In this document: piece by piece, positions 50,101 through 62,087 of the stretch
How positions within the stretch are numbered: position 1 is the stretch's first letter
How the letters are laid out: the number at the start of each line of letters is the position of its first letter
Assembly: GCA_037893225.1 (NCBI GenBank)
Contig: JAZGUH010000720.1
Location: 124,001 to 188,000 of the forward strand
DNA from: Hippasteria phrygiana
Taxonomy: Eukaryota; Echinodermata; Asteroidea; Valvatida; Goniasteridae
DNA length: 64,000 nucleotides
Reading direction: 5' to 3'
Translations under genes and position numbers: made by a program
Notes under the pieces: model-generated
Databases searched by the model: none
Told to the model about the DNA's origin: nothing
Seen by the model: the letters and a program-made list of their open reading frames with translations, nothing else

Positions 50101-52767
50101 GCACAATCTTGATACTGTTGGAAAGAGGGACTCCTCAGCAACATCCCGACCAATTTCCAGCTCCTCAGACGCCAGTTCAGCCGAATGATGGCCGAGTTAA
50201 GCGAGTATTGTTTTTCGAACTGATTTTGTCTGCATTCAGGCATGAGTGTACATGCTATACAATGGACTAGCCGAGAACCCCACCACGCAACTTGGGCCCC
50301 AAATGATGGCGTTTTGCGGTCTGACATTGAACGAAATTGCGCACAATCTTGATACTGTTGGAATAAGGGACTCCTCAGCAACATCCCGACCAATTTCCAG
50401 CTCCACAGACGCTAGTTCAGCCGAGTGATGGCCGAGATAATCGAGTATTTTTTTTCGAACTGATTTTTTCTACATTCCCGCATGAGTGCACATGCTATAC
50501 AATGGACTAGCCGAGAACCCCACCACCAAATGAGGGCGTTTTTCGGTCTGACGTTGAACGAAACTGCGCACAATCTTGATACTGATGGAAAGAGGGACTC
50601 ATCAGCAACATCCAGACCAATCCCTAGCTCCTCAGACCCAAGTTCAGCCAAATGATGGCCGAGATAAGCGAGTAGGTTTTTTAAACAAATTTTTCTCCAT
50701 TCCCGCATAAGTGCACTTGCTATACAATGGACTAGCCGAGACCCCCACCACGCAACTTGGGCCCCAAATTAGGGCGTTTTTCGGTCTGACATTGAACGAA
50801 ATTGCGCACAATCTTGATACTGTTGGAAAGAGGGACTCCTCAGCAACATCCCGACCAATTTCCAGCTCCACAGACGCTAGTTCAGCCGAGTGATGGCCGA
50901 GATCAGCGAGCATTCTTTTTCGAACTGATTTTTTCTACATTCCCGCATGAGGGTACATACTATACAATGGACTACCGAGAACCCCACCACCAAATGAGGG
51001 CGTTTTTCGGTCTGACGTTGAACGAAACTGCGCACAATCTTGATACTGATGGAAAGAGGGACTCATCAGCAACATCCAGACCAATCCCCAGCTCCTCAGA
51101 CCCAAGTTCAGCCAAATGATGGCCGAGATAAGCGAGTAGGTTTTTAAACTAATTTTTCTCCATTCCCGCATAAGTGCACTTGCTATACAATGGACTAGCC
51201 GAGACCCCCACCACGCAACTTGGGCCCCAAATGAGGGCGTTTTTCGGTCTGACATTGAACGAAATTGCGCACAATCTTGATACTGTTGGAAAGAGGGACT
51301 CTTCAGCAACAACCATACCAATTTCCAGCTCCGCAGGCCCAAGTTCAGCCAAATGATGGCCGAGATAAGCGAGTATTTGTTTTCGAACTGATTTTTTCTG
51401 CATTCCCGCATGAGTGTACATGCTATACAATGGACTAGCCGAGACCCCCAGAATGCAACTTGGGCCCCAAATGAGGGCGTTTTTCGGTTTGACATTAAAC
51501 GAAAATGCGCACAATCTTGACACTGTTGGAAAGAGGGACTCCTCAGCAACATCCCGACCAATTTCCAGCTCCTCAGACGCCAGTTCAGCCGAATGATGGC
51601 CGAGATAAGCGAGTATTTGTTTTCGAACTGATTTTTTCTGCATTCCCGCATGAGTGTACATGCTATACAATGGACTAGCCGAGACCCCCACCACGCAACT
51701 TGGGCCCCAAAGGAGGGCGTTTTTCGGTGTGACATTGAACGAAATTGCGCAAAATCTTGATACTGATGGAAAGAGGGACTCCTCAGCAACATCCCGACCA
51801 ATTTCCAGCTCCACAGACGCCAGTTCAGCCGAGTGATGGCCGAGATAAGCGAGTATTTTAGTTCGAACTGATTTTGTCTGCATTCTGCATGAGTGTACAT
51901 GCTATACAATGGACTAGCCGAGACCCCCACCACGCAATTTGGGCCCCAAATGAGGGTGTTTTTCGGTCTGACGTTGAACGAAAATGCGCACAATCTTGAT
52001 ACTGTTGGAAAGAGGGACTCCTCAGCAACATCCCGACCAATTTCCAGCTCCTCAGACGCCAGTTCAGCCGAATGATGGCCGAGTTAAGCGAGTATTGTTT
52101 TTCGAACTGATTTTGTCTGCATTCAGGCATGAGTGTACATGCTATACAATGGACTAGCCGAGAACCCCACCACGCAACTTGGGCCCCAAATGATGGCGTT
52201 TTGCGGTCTGACATTGAACGAAATTGCGCACAATCTTGATACTGTTGGAATAAGGGACTCCTCAGCAACATCCCGACCAATTTCCAGCTCCACAGACGCT
52301 AGTTCAGCCGAGTGATGGCCGAGATAATCGAGTATTTTTTTTCGAACTGATTTTTTCTACATTCCCGCATGAGTGCACATGCTATACAATGGACTAGCCG
52401 AGAACCCCACCACCAAATGAGGGCGTTTTTCGGTCTGACGTTGAACGAAACTGCGCACAATCTTGATACTGATGGAAAGAGGGACTCATCAGCAACATCC
52501 AGACCAATCCCTAGCTCCTCAGACCCAAGTTCAGCCAAATGATGGCCGAGATAAGCGAGTAGGTTTTTTAAACAAATTTTTCTCCATTCCCGCATAAGTG
52601 CACTTGCTATACAATGGACTAGCCGAGACCCCCACCACGCAACTTGGGCCCCAAATGAGGTCGTTTTTCGGTCTGACATTGAACGAAATTGCGCACAATC
52701 TTGATACTGTTGGAAAGAGGGACTTATTAGCAACATCCAAACAAATCTCCAGCTCCTCAGACCTCAG
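47107..52767. repeat. 1887-bp eight-monomer HOR, three tandem copies
   Basis: Copies start at 47107, 48994 and 50881. Each is 226-237-240-240-239-240-227-238 bp, giving exactly 1887 bp every time. The unit contains no C-tract monomer, which explains the fixed length. By eye the copies are almost identical, and minus-strand open frames of 352 codons recur at the same offsets (47161, 49048, 50935). A fourth copy stands alone at 30702-32588. The last monomer of the third copy belongs to the following B-A-C-A block. Confidence 0.9.
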
Positions 52768-55700
52768 TTCAGCTGAATGATGGCGGACATAAGCGAGTAG
52801 GTTTTTTGAACAAATTTTTCTGCATTCTAGTTTAAGTGCACAAGCTATACAATGGACTAGCCGAACCCCCCCCCCCCCCCCCCCCCCACGCAACTTGGGC
52901 GCCAAATGAGGACGTTTTTCGATCTGATGTTGAACGAAATTGCGCACAATCTTGATTCTGTTGGAAAGAGGGACTCCTCAGCAACATCCAGAACAATCTC
53001 AAGCTCCTCAGACCCAAGTTCAGCCGAATGATAGCCGAAATAGGCGAGTATGTTTTTCGAAAGAATTTGTCTGCATTCCCGCATAAGTGCACATGCTATA
53101 CAATGTACTAGCCGAGACCCCAACCACGCAACTTGGGCCCCAAATGATGGCGTTTTTCGGTCTGACATTGAACGAAATTGCGCACAATCTTGATACTGTT
53201 GGAAAGAGGGACTCCTCAGCAACATGCCGACCAATTTCCAGCTCCACAGACGCTAGTTCAGCCGAGTGATGGCCGAGATAAGCGAGTATTTTTTTTCGAA
53301 CTGATTTTTTCTACATTCCCGCATGAGTGTACATGCTATACAATGGACTAGCCGAGAACCCCACCACCAAATGAGGGCGTTTTTCGGTCTGACGTTGAAC
53401 GAAACTGCGCACAATCTTGATACTGATGGAAAGAGGGACTCATCAGCAACATCCAGACTAATCCCTAGCTCCTCAGACCCAAGTTCAGCCAAATGATGGC
53501 CGAGATAAGCGAGTAGGTTTTTTAAACAAATTTTTCTCCATTCCCGCATAAGTGCACTTGCTATACAATTGGCTAGCCGAGACCCCCACCACGCAACTTG
53601 GGCCCCAAATGAGGGCGTTTTTCGGTCTGACATTGAACGAAATTGCGCACAATCTTGATACTGTTGGAAAGAGGGACTCATTAGCAACATCCAAACAAAT
53701 CTCCAGCTCCTCAGACCTCAGTTCAGCTGAATGATGGCGGACATAAGCGAGTAGGTTTTTTGAACAAATTTTTCTGCATTCTAGCTTAAGTGCACAAGCT
53801 GTACAATGGACTAGCCGAACCCCCCCCCCCCCCCCCCCCCCCCCCACGCAACTTGGGCGCCAAATTAGGGCGTTTTTCGATCTGATGTTGAACGAAATTG
53901 CGCACAATCTTGATTCTGTTGGAAAGAGGGACTCCTCAGCAACATCCAGAACAATCTCAAGCTCCTCAGACCCAAGTTCAGCCGAATGATAGCCGAAATA
54001 GGCGAGTATGTTTTTCGAAAGAATTTGTCTGCATTCCCGCATAAGTGCACATGCTATACAATGTACTAGCCGAGACCCCAACCACGCAACTTGGGCCCCA
54101 AATGATGGCGTTTTTCGGTCTGACATTGAACGAAATTGCGCACAATCTTGATACTGTTGGAAAGAGGGACTCCTCAGCAACATGCCGACCAATTTCCAGC
54201 TCCACAGACGCTAGTTCAGCCGAGTGATGGCCGAGATAAGCGAGTATTTTTTTACGAACTGATTTTTTCTACATTCCCGCATGAGTGTACATGCTATACA
54301 ATGGACTAGCCGAGAACCCCACCACCAAATGAGGGCGTTTTTCGGTCTGACGTTGAACGAAACTGCGCACAATCTTGATACTGATGGAAAGAGGGACTCA
54401 TCAGCAACATCCAGACTAATCCCTAGCTCCTCAGACCCAAGTTCAGCCAAATGATGGCCGAGATAAGCGAGTAGGTTTTTTAAACAAATTTTTCTCCATT
54501 CCCGCATAAGTGCACTTGCTATACAATGGACTAGCCGAGACCCCCACCACGCAACTTGGGCCCCAAATGAGGGCGTTTTTCGGTCTGACATTGAACGAAA
54601 TTGCGCACAATCTTGATACTGTTGGAAAGAGGGACTCATTAGCAACATCCAAACAAATCTCCAGCTCCTCAGACCTCAGTTCAGCTGAATGATGTCGGAC
54701 ATAAGCGAGTAGGTTTTTTGAACAAATTTTTCTGCATTCTACCTTAAGTGCACAAGCTATACAATGGACTAGCCGAACCCCCCCCCCCCCCCCCACGCAA
54801 CTTGGGCGCCAAATTAGGGCGTTTTTCGATCTGATGTTGAACGAAATTGCGCACAATCTTGATTCTGTTGGAAAGAGGGACTCCTCAGCAACATCCAGAA
54901 CAATCTCAAGCTCCTCAGACCCAAGTTCAGCCGAATGATAGCCGAAATAGGCGAGTATGTTTTTCGAAAGAATTTGTCTGCATTCCCGCATAAGTGCACA
55001 TGCTATACAATGTACTAGCCGAGACCCCAACCACGCAACTTGGGCCCCAAATGATGGCGTTTTTCGGTCTGACATTGAACGAAATTGCGCACAATCTTGA
55101 TACTGTTGGAAAGAGGGACTCCTCAGCAACATGCCGACCAATTTCCAGCTCCACAGACGCTAGTTCAGCCGAGTGATGGCCGAGATAAGCGAGTATTTTT
55201 TTTCGAACTGATTTTTTCTACATTCCCGCATGAGTGTACATGCTATACAATGGACTAACCGAGAACCCCACCACCAAATGAGGGCGTTTTTCGGTCTGAC
55301 GTTGAACGAAACTGCGCACAATCTTGATACTGATGGAAAGAGGGACTCATCAGCAACATCCAGACTAATCCCTAGCTCCTCAGACCCAAGTTCAGCCAAA
55401 TGATGGCCGAGATAAGCGAGTAGGTTTTTTAAACTAATTTTTCTCCATTCCCGCATAAGTGCACTTGCTATACAATTGGCTAGCCGAGACCCCCACCACG
55501 CAACTTGGGCCCCAAATGAGGGCGTTTTTCGGTCTGACATTGAACGATATTGCGCACAATCTTGATACTGTTGGAAAGAGGGACTCATTAGCAACATCCA
55601 AACAAATCTCCAGCTCCTCAGACCTCAGTTCAGCTGAATGATGGCGGACATAAGCGAGTAGGTTTTTTGAACAAATTTTTCTGCATTCTAGCTTAAGTGC

Positions 55701-55872
55701 ACAAGCTATACAATGGACTAGCCGAACCCCCCCCCCCACCCACGCAACTTGGGCCTCAAATTAGGGCGTTTTTCGATCTGATGTTGAACGAAATTGCGCA
55801 CAATCTTGATACTGTTGGAAAGAGGGACTCCTCAGCAACATCCAGAACAATCTCAAGCTCCTCAGACCCAAG
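50881..55872. repeat. 5.0-kb satellite block (21 monomers), partner of 30702-35689
   Basis: Same monomer order and non-C lengths as 30702-35689. It starts as the third 1887-bp unit and runs into four B-A-C-A units. C tracts are 52866-52887 (22), 53820-53845 (26), 54778-54794 (17) and 55727-55737 (11, then interrupted by A). Confidence 0.8.
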
Positions 55873-56110
55873 TTCAGCCAAATGATGGCCGAGATAAGCG
55901 AGTAGGTTTTTTAAACTAATTTTTCTCCATTCCCGCATAAGTGCACTTGCTATACAATGGACTAGACGAGACCCCCACCACGCAACTTGGGCCCCAAATG
56001 AGGACGTTTTTCGATCTGATGTTGAACAAAATTGCGCACAATCTTGATACTGATGGAAAGAGGGACTCATCAGCAACATCCAGACCAATCCCCAGCACCT
56101 CAGACCCAAG
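52303..56110. repeat. About 950-bp four-monomer HOR, four copies (second cluster)
   Basis: Copies of 954, 958, 949 and 947 bp starting at 52303, 53257, 54215 and 55164. Only the class C monomer changes in length. Confidence 0.85.
53820..53845 (+). repeat. C26 tract
   Basis: Equal longest C run in the window, with 17646-17671. Confidence 0.9.
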
Positions 56111-57543
56111 TTCAGCCAAATGATGGCCGAGATAAGCGAGTAGGTTTTTTTAACTGATTTTTTCTGCATTCCCGCATGAGTGTACATGCTATACAATAGA
56201 CTAGCCGAGACCCCCACCACGCAACTTGGGCCCCAAAGGAGGGCGTTTTTCGGTGTGACATTGAACGAAATTGCGCAAAATCTTGATACTGATGGAAAGA
56301 GGGACTCCTCAGCAACATCCCGACCAATTTCCAGCTCCACAGACCCCAGTTCAGCCGAGTGATGGCCGAGATAAGCGAGTATTTTTGTTGGAACTGATTT
56401 TTTCTGCATTCCTGCATGAGTGTACATGCTGTACAATGGACCAGCCGAGAACCCCACCACCAAAGAGGGCGTTTTTCGGACTGACGTTGAACGAAACTGC
56501 GCACAATCTTGATACTTATGGAAAGAGGGACTCATCAGCAACATCCAGACCAATCCCCAGCAATTCAGACCCAAGTTCAGCCAAATGATGGCCGAGATAA
56601 GCGAGTAGGTATTTTTAACTGATTTTTTCTGCATTCCCGCATGAGTGTACATGCTATACAATGGACTAGCCGAGACCCCCACCACGCAACTTGGGCCCCA
56701 AAGGAGGGCGTTTTTCGGTGTGACATTGAACGAAATTGCGCAAAATCTTGATACTGATGGAAAGAGGGACTCCTCAGCAACATCCCGACCAATTTCCAGC
56801 TCCACAGACGCCAGTTCAGCCGAGTGATGGCCGAGATAAGCGAGTATTTTTGTTGGAACTGATTTTTTCTGCATTCCTGCATGAGTGTACATGCTATACA
56901 ATGGACTAGCCGAGACCCCCACCACGCAACTTGGGCCCCAAATGAGGGTATTTTTCGGTCTGACGTTGAACAAAATTGCGCACAATCTTGATACTGATTG
57001 AAAGAGGGACTCATCAGCAACATCTAGACCAATTTCCAGCTCCACAGACCCCAGGTTAGCCGAATTATGGCCGAGACAAGCGAGTAAGTTTTTCGAACGA
57101 ATTTTTCTGCATTCCCGCAAAAGTGCACATGCTATACAATGGACTAGACGAGACCCCCACCACGCAACTTGGGCCCCAAATGAGGACGTTTTTCGATCTG
57201 ATGTTGAACAAAATTGCGCACAATCTGGATACTGTTGGAAAGATGGACTCATTAGCAACATCCAAACCAATCACCAGCTCCTCAGACCTCATTTCAGCCG
57301 AATGATGGCGGACATAAACGAGTAGGTTTTTCGAACTAACTTTTCTGCATTCCCGCTTAAGTGCACATGCTATACAATGGACTAGCCGAAACCTCCCCCC
57401 CCCCCCCCCCAACGCAACTTGGGCCCCAAATTAAGGACGTTTTTCGTTCTGATGTTGAAAAAAATTGCGCACAATCTGGATACTGTTGGAAAGAGGGACT
57501 CATCAGCAACATCCAGACCAATCCCTAGCTCCTCAGACCCAAG
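56111..57543. repeat. Mixed satellite monomers before the 1430-bp repeat
   Basis: Lengths 239-226-239-241-237-251 starting at 56111. The order resembles the 1430-bp unit that follows, so this is probably a diverged first copy. The minus strand contains the end of the longest open frame of the array (55756-57270). Confidence 0.65.
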
Positions 57544-60407
57544 TTCAGCCAAATGATGGCCGAGATAAGCGAGTAGGTTTTTTAAACTAATTTTTCTCCA
57601 TTCCCGCATAAGTGCACTTGCTATACAATGGACTAGCCGAGACCCCCACCACGCAACTTGGGCCCCAAATGAGGGCGTTTTTCGGTCTGACATTGAACGA
57701 AATTGCGCACAATCTTGATACTGTTGGAAAGAGGGACTCCTCAGCAACATCCATACCAATTTCCAGCTCCGGAGACGCCAGTTCAGCCGAATAATGGCCG
57801 AGATAAGCGAGTATTTTTTTTCGAACTGATTTTGTCTGCATTCCCGCATGAGTGTACATGCTATACAATGGACTAGCCGAGAACCCCACCACAAAAGAGG
57901 GCGTTTTTCGGTCTGACGTTGAACGAAACTGCGCACAATCTTGATACTGATGGAAAGAGGGACTCATCAGCAACATCCAGACCAATCCCCAGCACCTCAG
58001 ACCCAAGTTCAGCCAAATGATGGCCGAGATAAGCGAGTAGGTTTTTTTAACTGATTTTTTCTGCATTCCCGCATGAGTGTACATGCTATACAATAGACTA
58101 GCCGAGACCCCCACCACGCAACTTGGGCCCCAAAGGAGGGCGTTTTTCGGTGTGACATTGAACGAAATTGCGCAAAATCTTGATACTGATGGAAAGAGGG
58201 ACTCCTCAGCAACATCCCGACCAATTTCCAGCTCCACAGACGCCAGTTCAGCCGAGTGATGGCCGAGATAAGCGAGTATTTGTGTTGGAACTGATTTTTT
58301 CTGCATTCCTGCATGAGTGTACATGCTATACAATGGACTAGCCGAGACCCCCACCACGCAACTTGGGCCCCAAATGAGGGTATTTTTCGGTCTGACGTTG
58401 AACAAAATTGCGCACAATCTTGATACTGATTGAAAGAGGGACTCATCAGCAACATCTAGACCAATTTCCAGCTCCACAGACCCCAGGTTAGCCGAATTAT
58501 GGCCGAGACAAGCGAGTAAGTTTTTCGAACGAATTTTTCTGCATTCCCGCAAAAGTGCACATGCTATACAATGGACTAGACGAGACCCCCACCACGCAAC
58601 TTGGGCCCCAAATGAGGACGTTTTTCGATCTGATGTTGAACAAAATTGCGCACAATCTGGATACTGTTGGAAAGATGGACTCATTAGCAACATCCAAACC
58701 AATCACCAGCTCCTCAGACCTCATTTCAGCCGAATGATGGCGGACATAAACGAGTAGGTTTTTCGAACTAACTTTTCTGCATTCCCGCTTAAGTGCACAT
58801 GCTATACAATGGACTAGCCGAAACCTCCCCCCCCCCCCCCAACGCAACTTGGGCCCCAAATTAAGGACGTTTTTCGTTCTGATGTTGAAAAAAATTGCGC
58901 ACAATCTGGATACTGTTGGAAAGAGGGACTCATCAGCAACATCCAGACCAATCCCTAGCTCCTCAGACCCAAGTTCAGCCAAATGATGGCCGAGATAAGC
59001 GAGTAGGTTTTTTAAACTAATTTTTCTCCATTCCCGCATAAGTGCACTTGCTATACAATGGACTAGCCGAGACCCCCACCACGCAACTTGGGCCCCAAAT
59101 GAGGGCGTTTTTCGGTCTGACATTGAACGAAATTGCGCACAATCTTGATACTGTTGGAAAGAGGGACTCCTCAGGAACATCCATACCAATTTCCAGCTCC
59201 GGAGACGCCAGTTCAGCCGAATAATGGCCGAGATAAGCGAGTATTTTTTTTCGAACTGATTTTGTCTGCATTCCCGCATGAGTGTACATGCTATACAATG
59301 GACTAGCCGAGAACCCCACCACAAAAGAGGGCGTTTTTCGGTCTGACGTTGAACGAAACTGCGCACAATCTTGATACTGATGGAAAGAGGGACTCATCAG
59401 CAACATCCAGACCAATCCCCAGCACCTCAGACCCAAGTTCAGCCAAATGATGGCCGAGATAAGCGAGTAGGTTTTTTTAACTGATTTTTTCTGCATTCCC
59501 GCATGAGTGTACATGCTATACAATAGACTAGCCGAGACCCCCACCACGCAACTTGGGCCCCAAAGGAGGGCGTTTTTCGGTGTGACATTGAACGAAATTG
59601 CGCAAAATCTTGATACTGATGGAAAGAGGGACTCCTCAGCAACATCCCGACCAATTTCCAGCTCCACAGACGCCAGTTCAGCCGAGTGATGGCCGAGATA
59701 AGCGAGTATTTGTGTTGGAACTTATTTTTTCTGCATTCCTGCATGAGTGTACATGCTATACAATGGACTAGCCGAGACCCCCACCACGCAACTTGGGCCC
59801 CAAATGAGGGTGTTTTTCGGTCTGACGTTGAACAAAATTGCGCACAATCTTGATACTGATTGAAAGAGGGACTCATCAGCAACATCCAGACCAATTTCCA
59901 GCTCCACAGACCCCAGGTTAGCCGAATTATGGCCGAGACAAGCGAGTAAGTTTTTCGAACGAATTTTTCTGCATTCCCGCAAAAGTGCACATGCTATACA
60001 ATGGACTAGACGAGACCCCCACCACGCAACTTGGGCCCCAAATGAGGACGTTTTTTCGATCTGATGTTGAACAAAATTGCGCACAATCTGGATACTGTTG
60101 GAAAGATGGACTCATTAGCAACATCCAAACCAATCACCAGCTCCTCAGACCTCATTTCAGCCGAATGATGGCGGACATAAACAAGTAGGTTTTTCGAACT
60201 AACTTTTCTGCATTCCCGCTTAAGTGCACATGCTTTACAATGGACTAGCCGAAACCTCCCCCCCCCCCCCCCCCCAACGCAACTTGGGCCCCAAATTAAG
60301 GCGTTTTTCGATCTGATGTTGAACGAAATTGCACACAATCTTGATACTGTTGGAAAGAGGGACTCCTCAGCAACATCCCGACCAATTTCCAGCTCCACAG
60401 ACGCTAG
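57544..60407. repeat. 1430-bp six-monomer HOR, two copies
   Basis: 238-226-239-241-237-249 (57544-58973, 1430 bp) and 238-226-239-241-238-252 (58974-60407, 1434 bp). The B monomer here carries 'ccaccacaaaagagg', a variant shared with 39954-40179. Confidence 0.8.
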
Positions 60408-62087
60408 TTCAGCCGAGTGATGGCCGAGATAAGCGAGTATTTTTGTTGGAACTGATTTTTTCTACATTCCCGCATGAGTGTATATGCTATACAATGGACT
60501 AGCCGAGAACCCCACCACCAAATGAGGGCGTTTTTCGGTCTGACGTTGAACGAAACTGCGCACAATCTTGATACTGATGGAAAGAGGGACTCATCAGCAA
60601 CATCCCGACCAATTTCCAGCTCCACAGACGCTAGTTCAGCCAAATGATGGCCGAGATAAGAGAGTAGGTTTTTTAAACTAATTTTTCTCCATTCCCGCAT
60701 AAGTGCACATGCTATACAATGGACTAGCCGAGACCCCCACCACGCAACTTGGGCCCCAAATGAGGGCGTTTTTCGGTCTGACATTGAACGATATTGCGCA
60801 CAATCTTGATACTGTTGAAAAGAGGGACTCATTAGCAACATCCAAACAAATCTCCAGCTCCTCAGACCTCAGTTCAGCTGAATGATGGCGGACATAAGCG
60901 AGTAGGTTTTTTGAACACATTTTTCTGCATTCTACCTTAAGTGCACAAGCTATACAATGGACTAGCCGAACCCCCCCCCCCCCCCCCCACGCAACTTGGG
61001 CCCCAAATTAGGGCGTTTTTCGATCTGATGTTGAACGAAATTGCGCACAATCTTGATACTGTTGGAAAGAGGGACTCCTCAGCAACATCCAGAACAATCT
61101 CAAGCTCCTCAGACCCAAGTTCAGCCGAATGATAGCCGAAATAGGCGAGTATGTTTTTCGAAAGAATTTGTCTGCATTCCCGCATAAGTGCACATGCTAT
61201 ACAATGTACTAGCCGAGACCCCAACCACGCAACTTGGGCCCCAAATGATGGCGTTTTTCGGTCTGACATTGAACGAAATTGCGCACAATCTTGATACTGT
61301 TAGAAAGAGGGACTCCTCAGCAACATCCTGACCAATTTCCAGCTCCACAGACGCCAGTTCAGCCGAATGATGGCCGAGATAAGCGAGTATTTTTTTTTTG
61401 AAATGATTTTTTCTGCATTCCCGCATGAGTGTACATGCTATACAATGGACAAGCCGAGACCCCCCACCACGCAACTTGGGCCCCAAATGAGGGCGTTTTT
61501 CGGTCTGACATTGAACGAAACTGCGCACAATCTTGATACTGATGGAAAGAGGGACCCCTCTGCAACATCCCGACCAATTTCCAGCTCCTCAGACGCCAGT
61601 TCAGCCGAATGATGGCCGAGACAAGCGAGTAGGTTTTTCGAACGAATTTTTCTGCATTCCCGGAAAAGTGCACATGCTATACAATGGACTAGCCGAGACC
61701 CCCACCACGCAACTTGGCCCCAAATGAGGACGTTTTTCGATCTGATGTTGAACAAAATTACGCACAATCTGGAAACTGTTGGAAAGAGGGACTCATTACC
61801 AACATCCAAACCAATCACCAGCTCCTCAGACCTCAGTTCAGCTGAATGATGACGGACATAAGCGAGTAGGTTTTTCGAACAAATGTTTCTGCATTCCCGG
61901 TTAAGTGCACATGCTATACAATGGCAAGCCGAATCCTCCCCCCCCCCCCCCCCCCAACGCAACTTGGGCCCCAAATTAAGGCGTTTTTCGAACTGATGTT
62001 GAACGAAACTGCGCACAATCTTGATACTGTTGGAAAGAGGGACTCCTCAGCAACATCCCGACCAATTTCCAGCTCCACAGACGCCAG
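60408..62087. repeat. Irregular satellite monomers
   Basis: Starts at 60408, 60635, 60873, 61120, 61358, 61600 and 61837. The first four match 41151-42105. From 61358 the monomers carry new variants, such as 'gggacccctc', that also appear in the final block. Confidence 0.7.

Noticed and set aside
55756..57270. 504-residue minus-strand ORF, and the many other ORFs of 60-450 residues across the array
   Set aside because: They are translations of the satellite in two interchangeable open frames plus one plus-strand frame. No domain is recognised, and the frames switch at monomer indels. Not annotated as genes.
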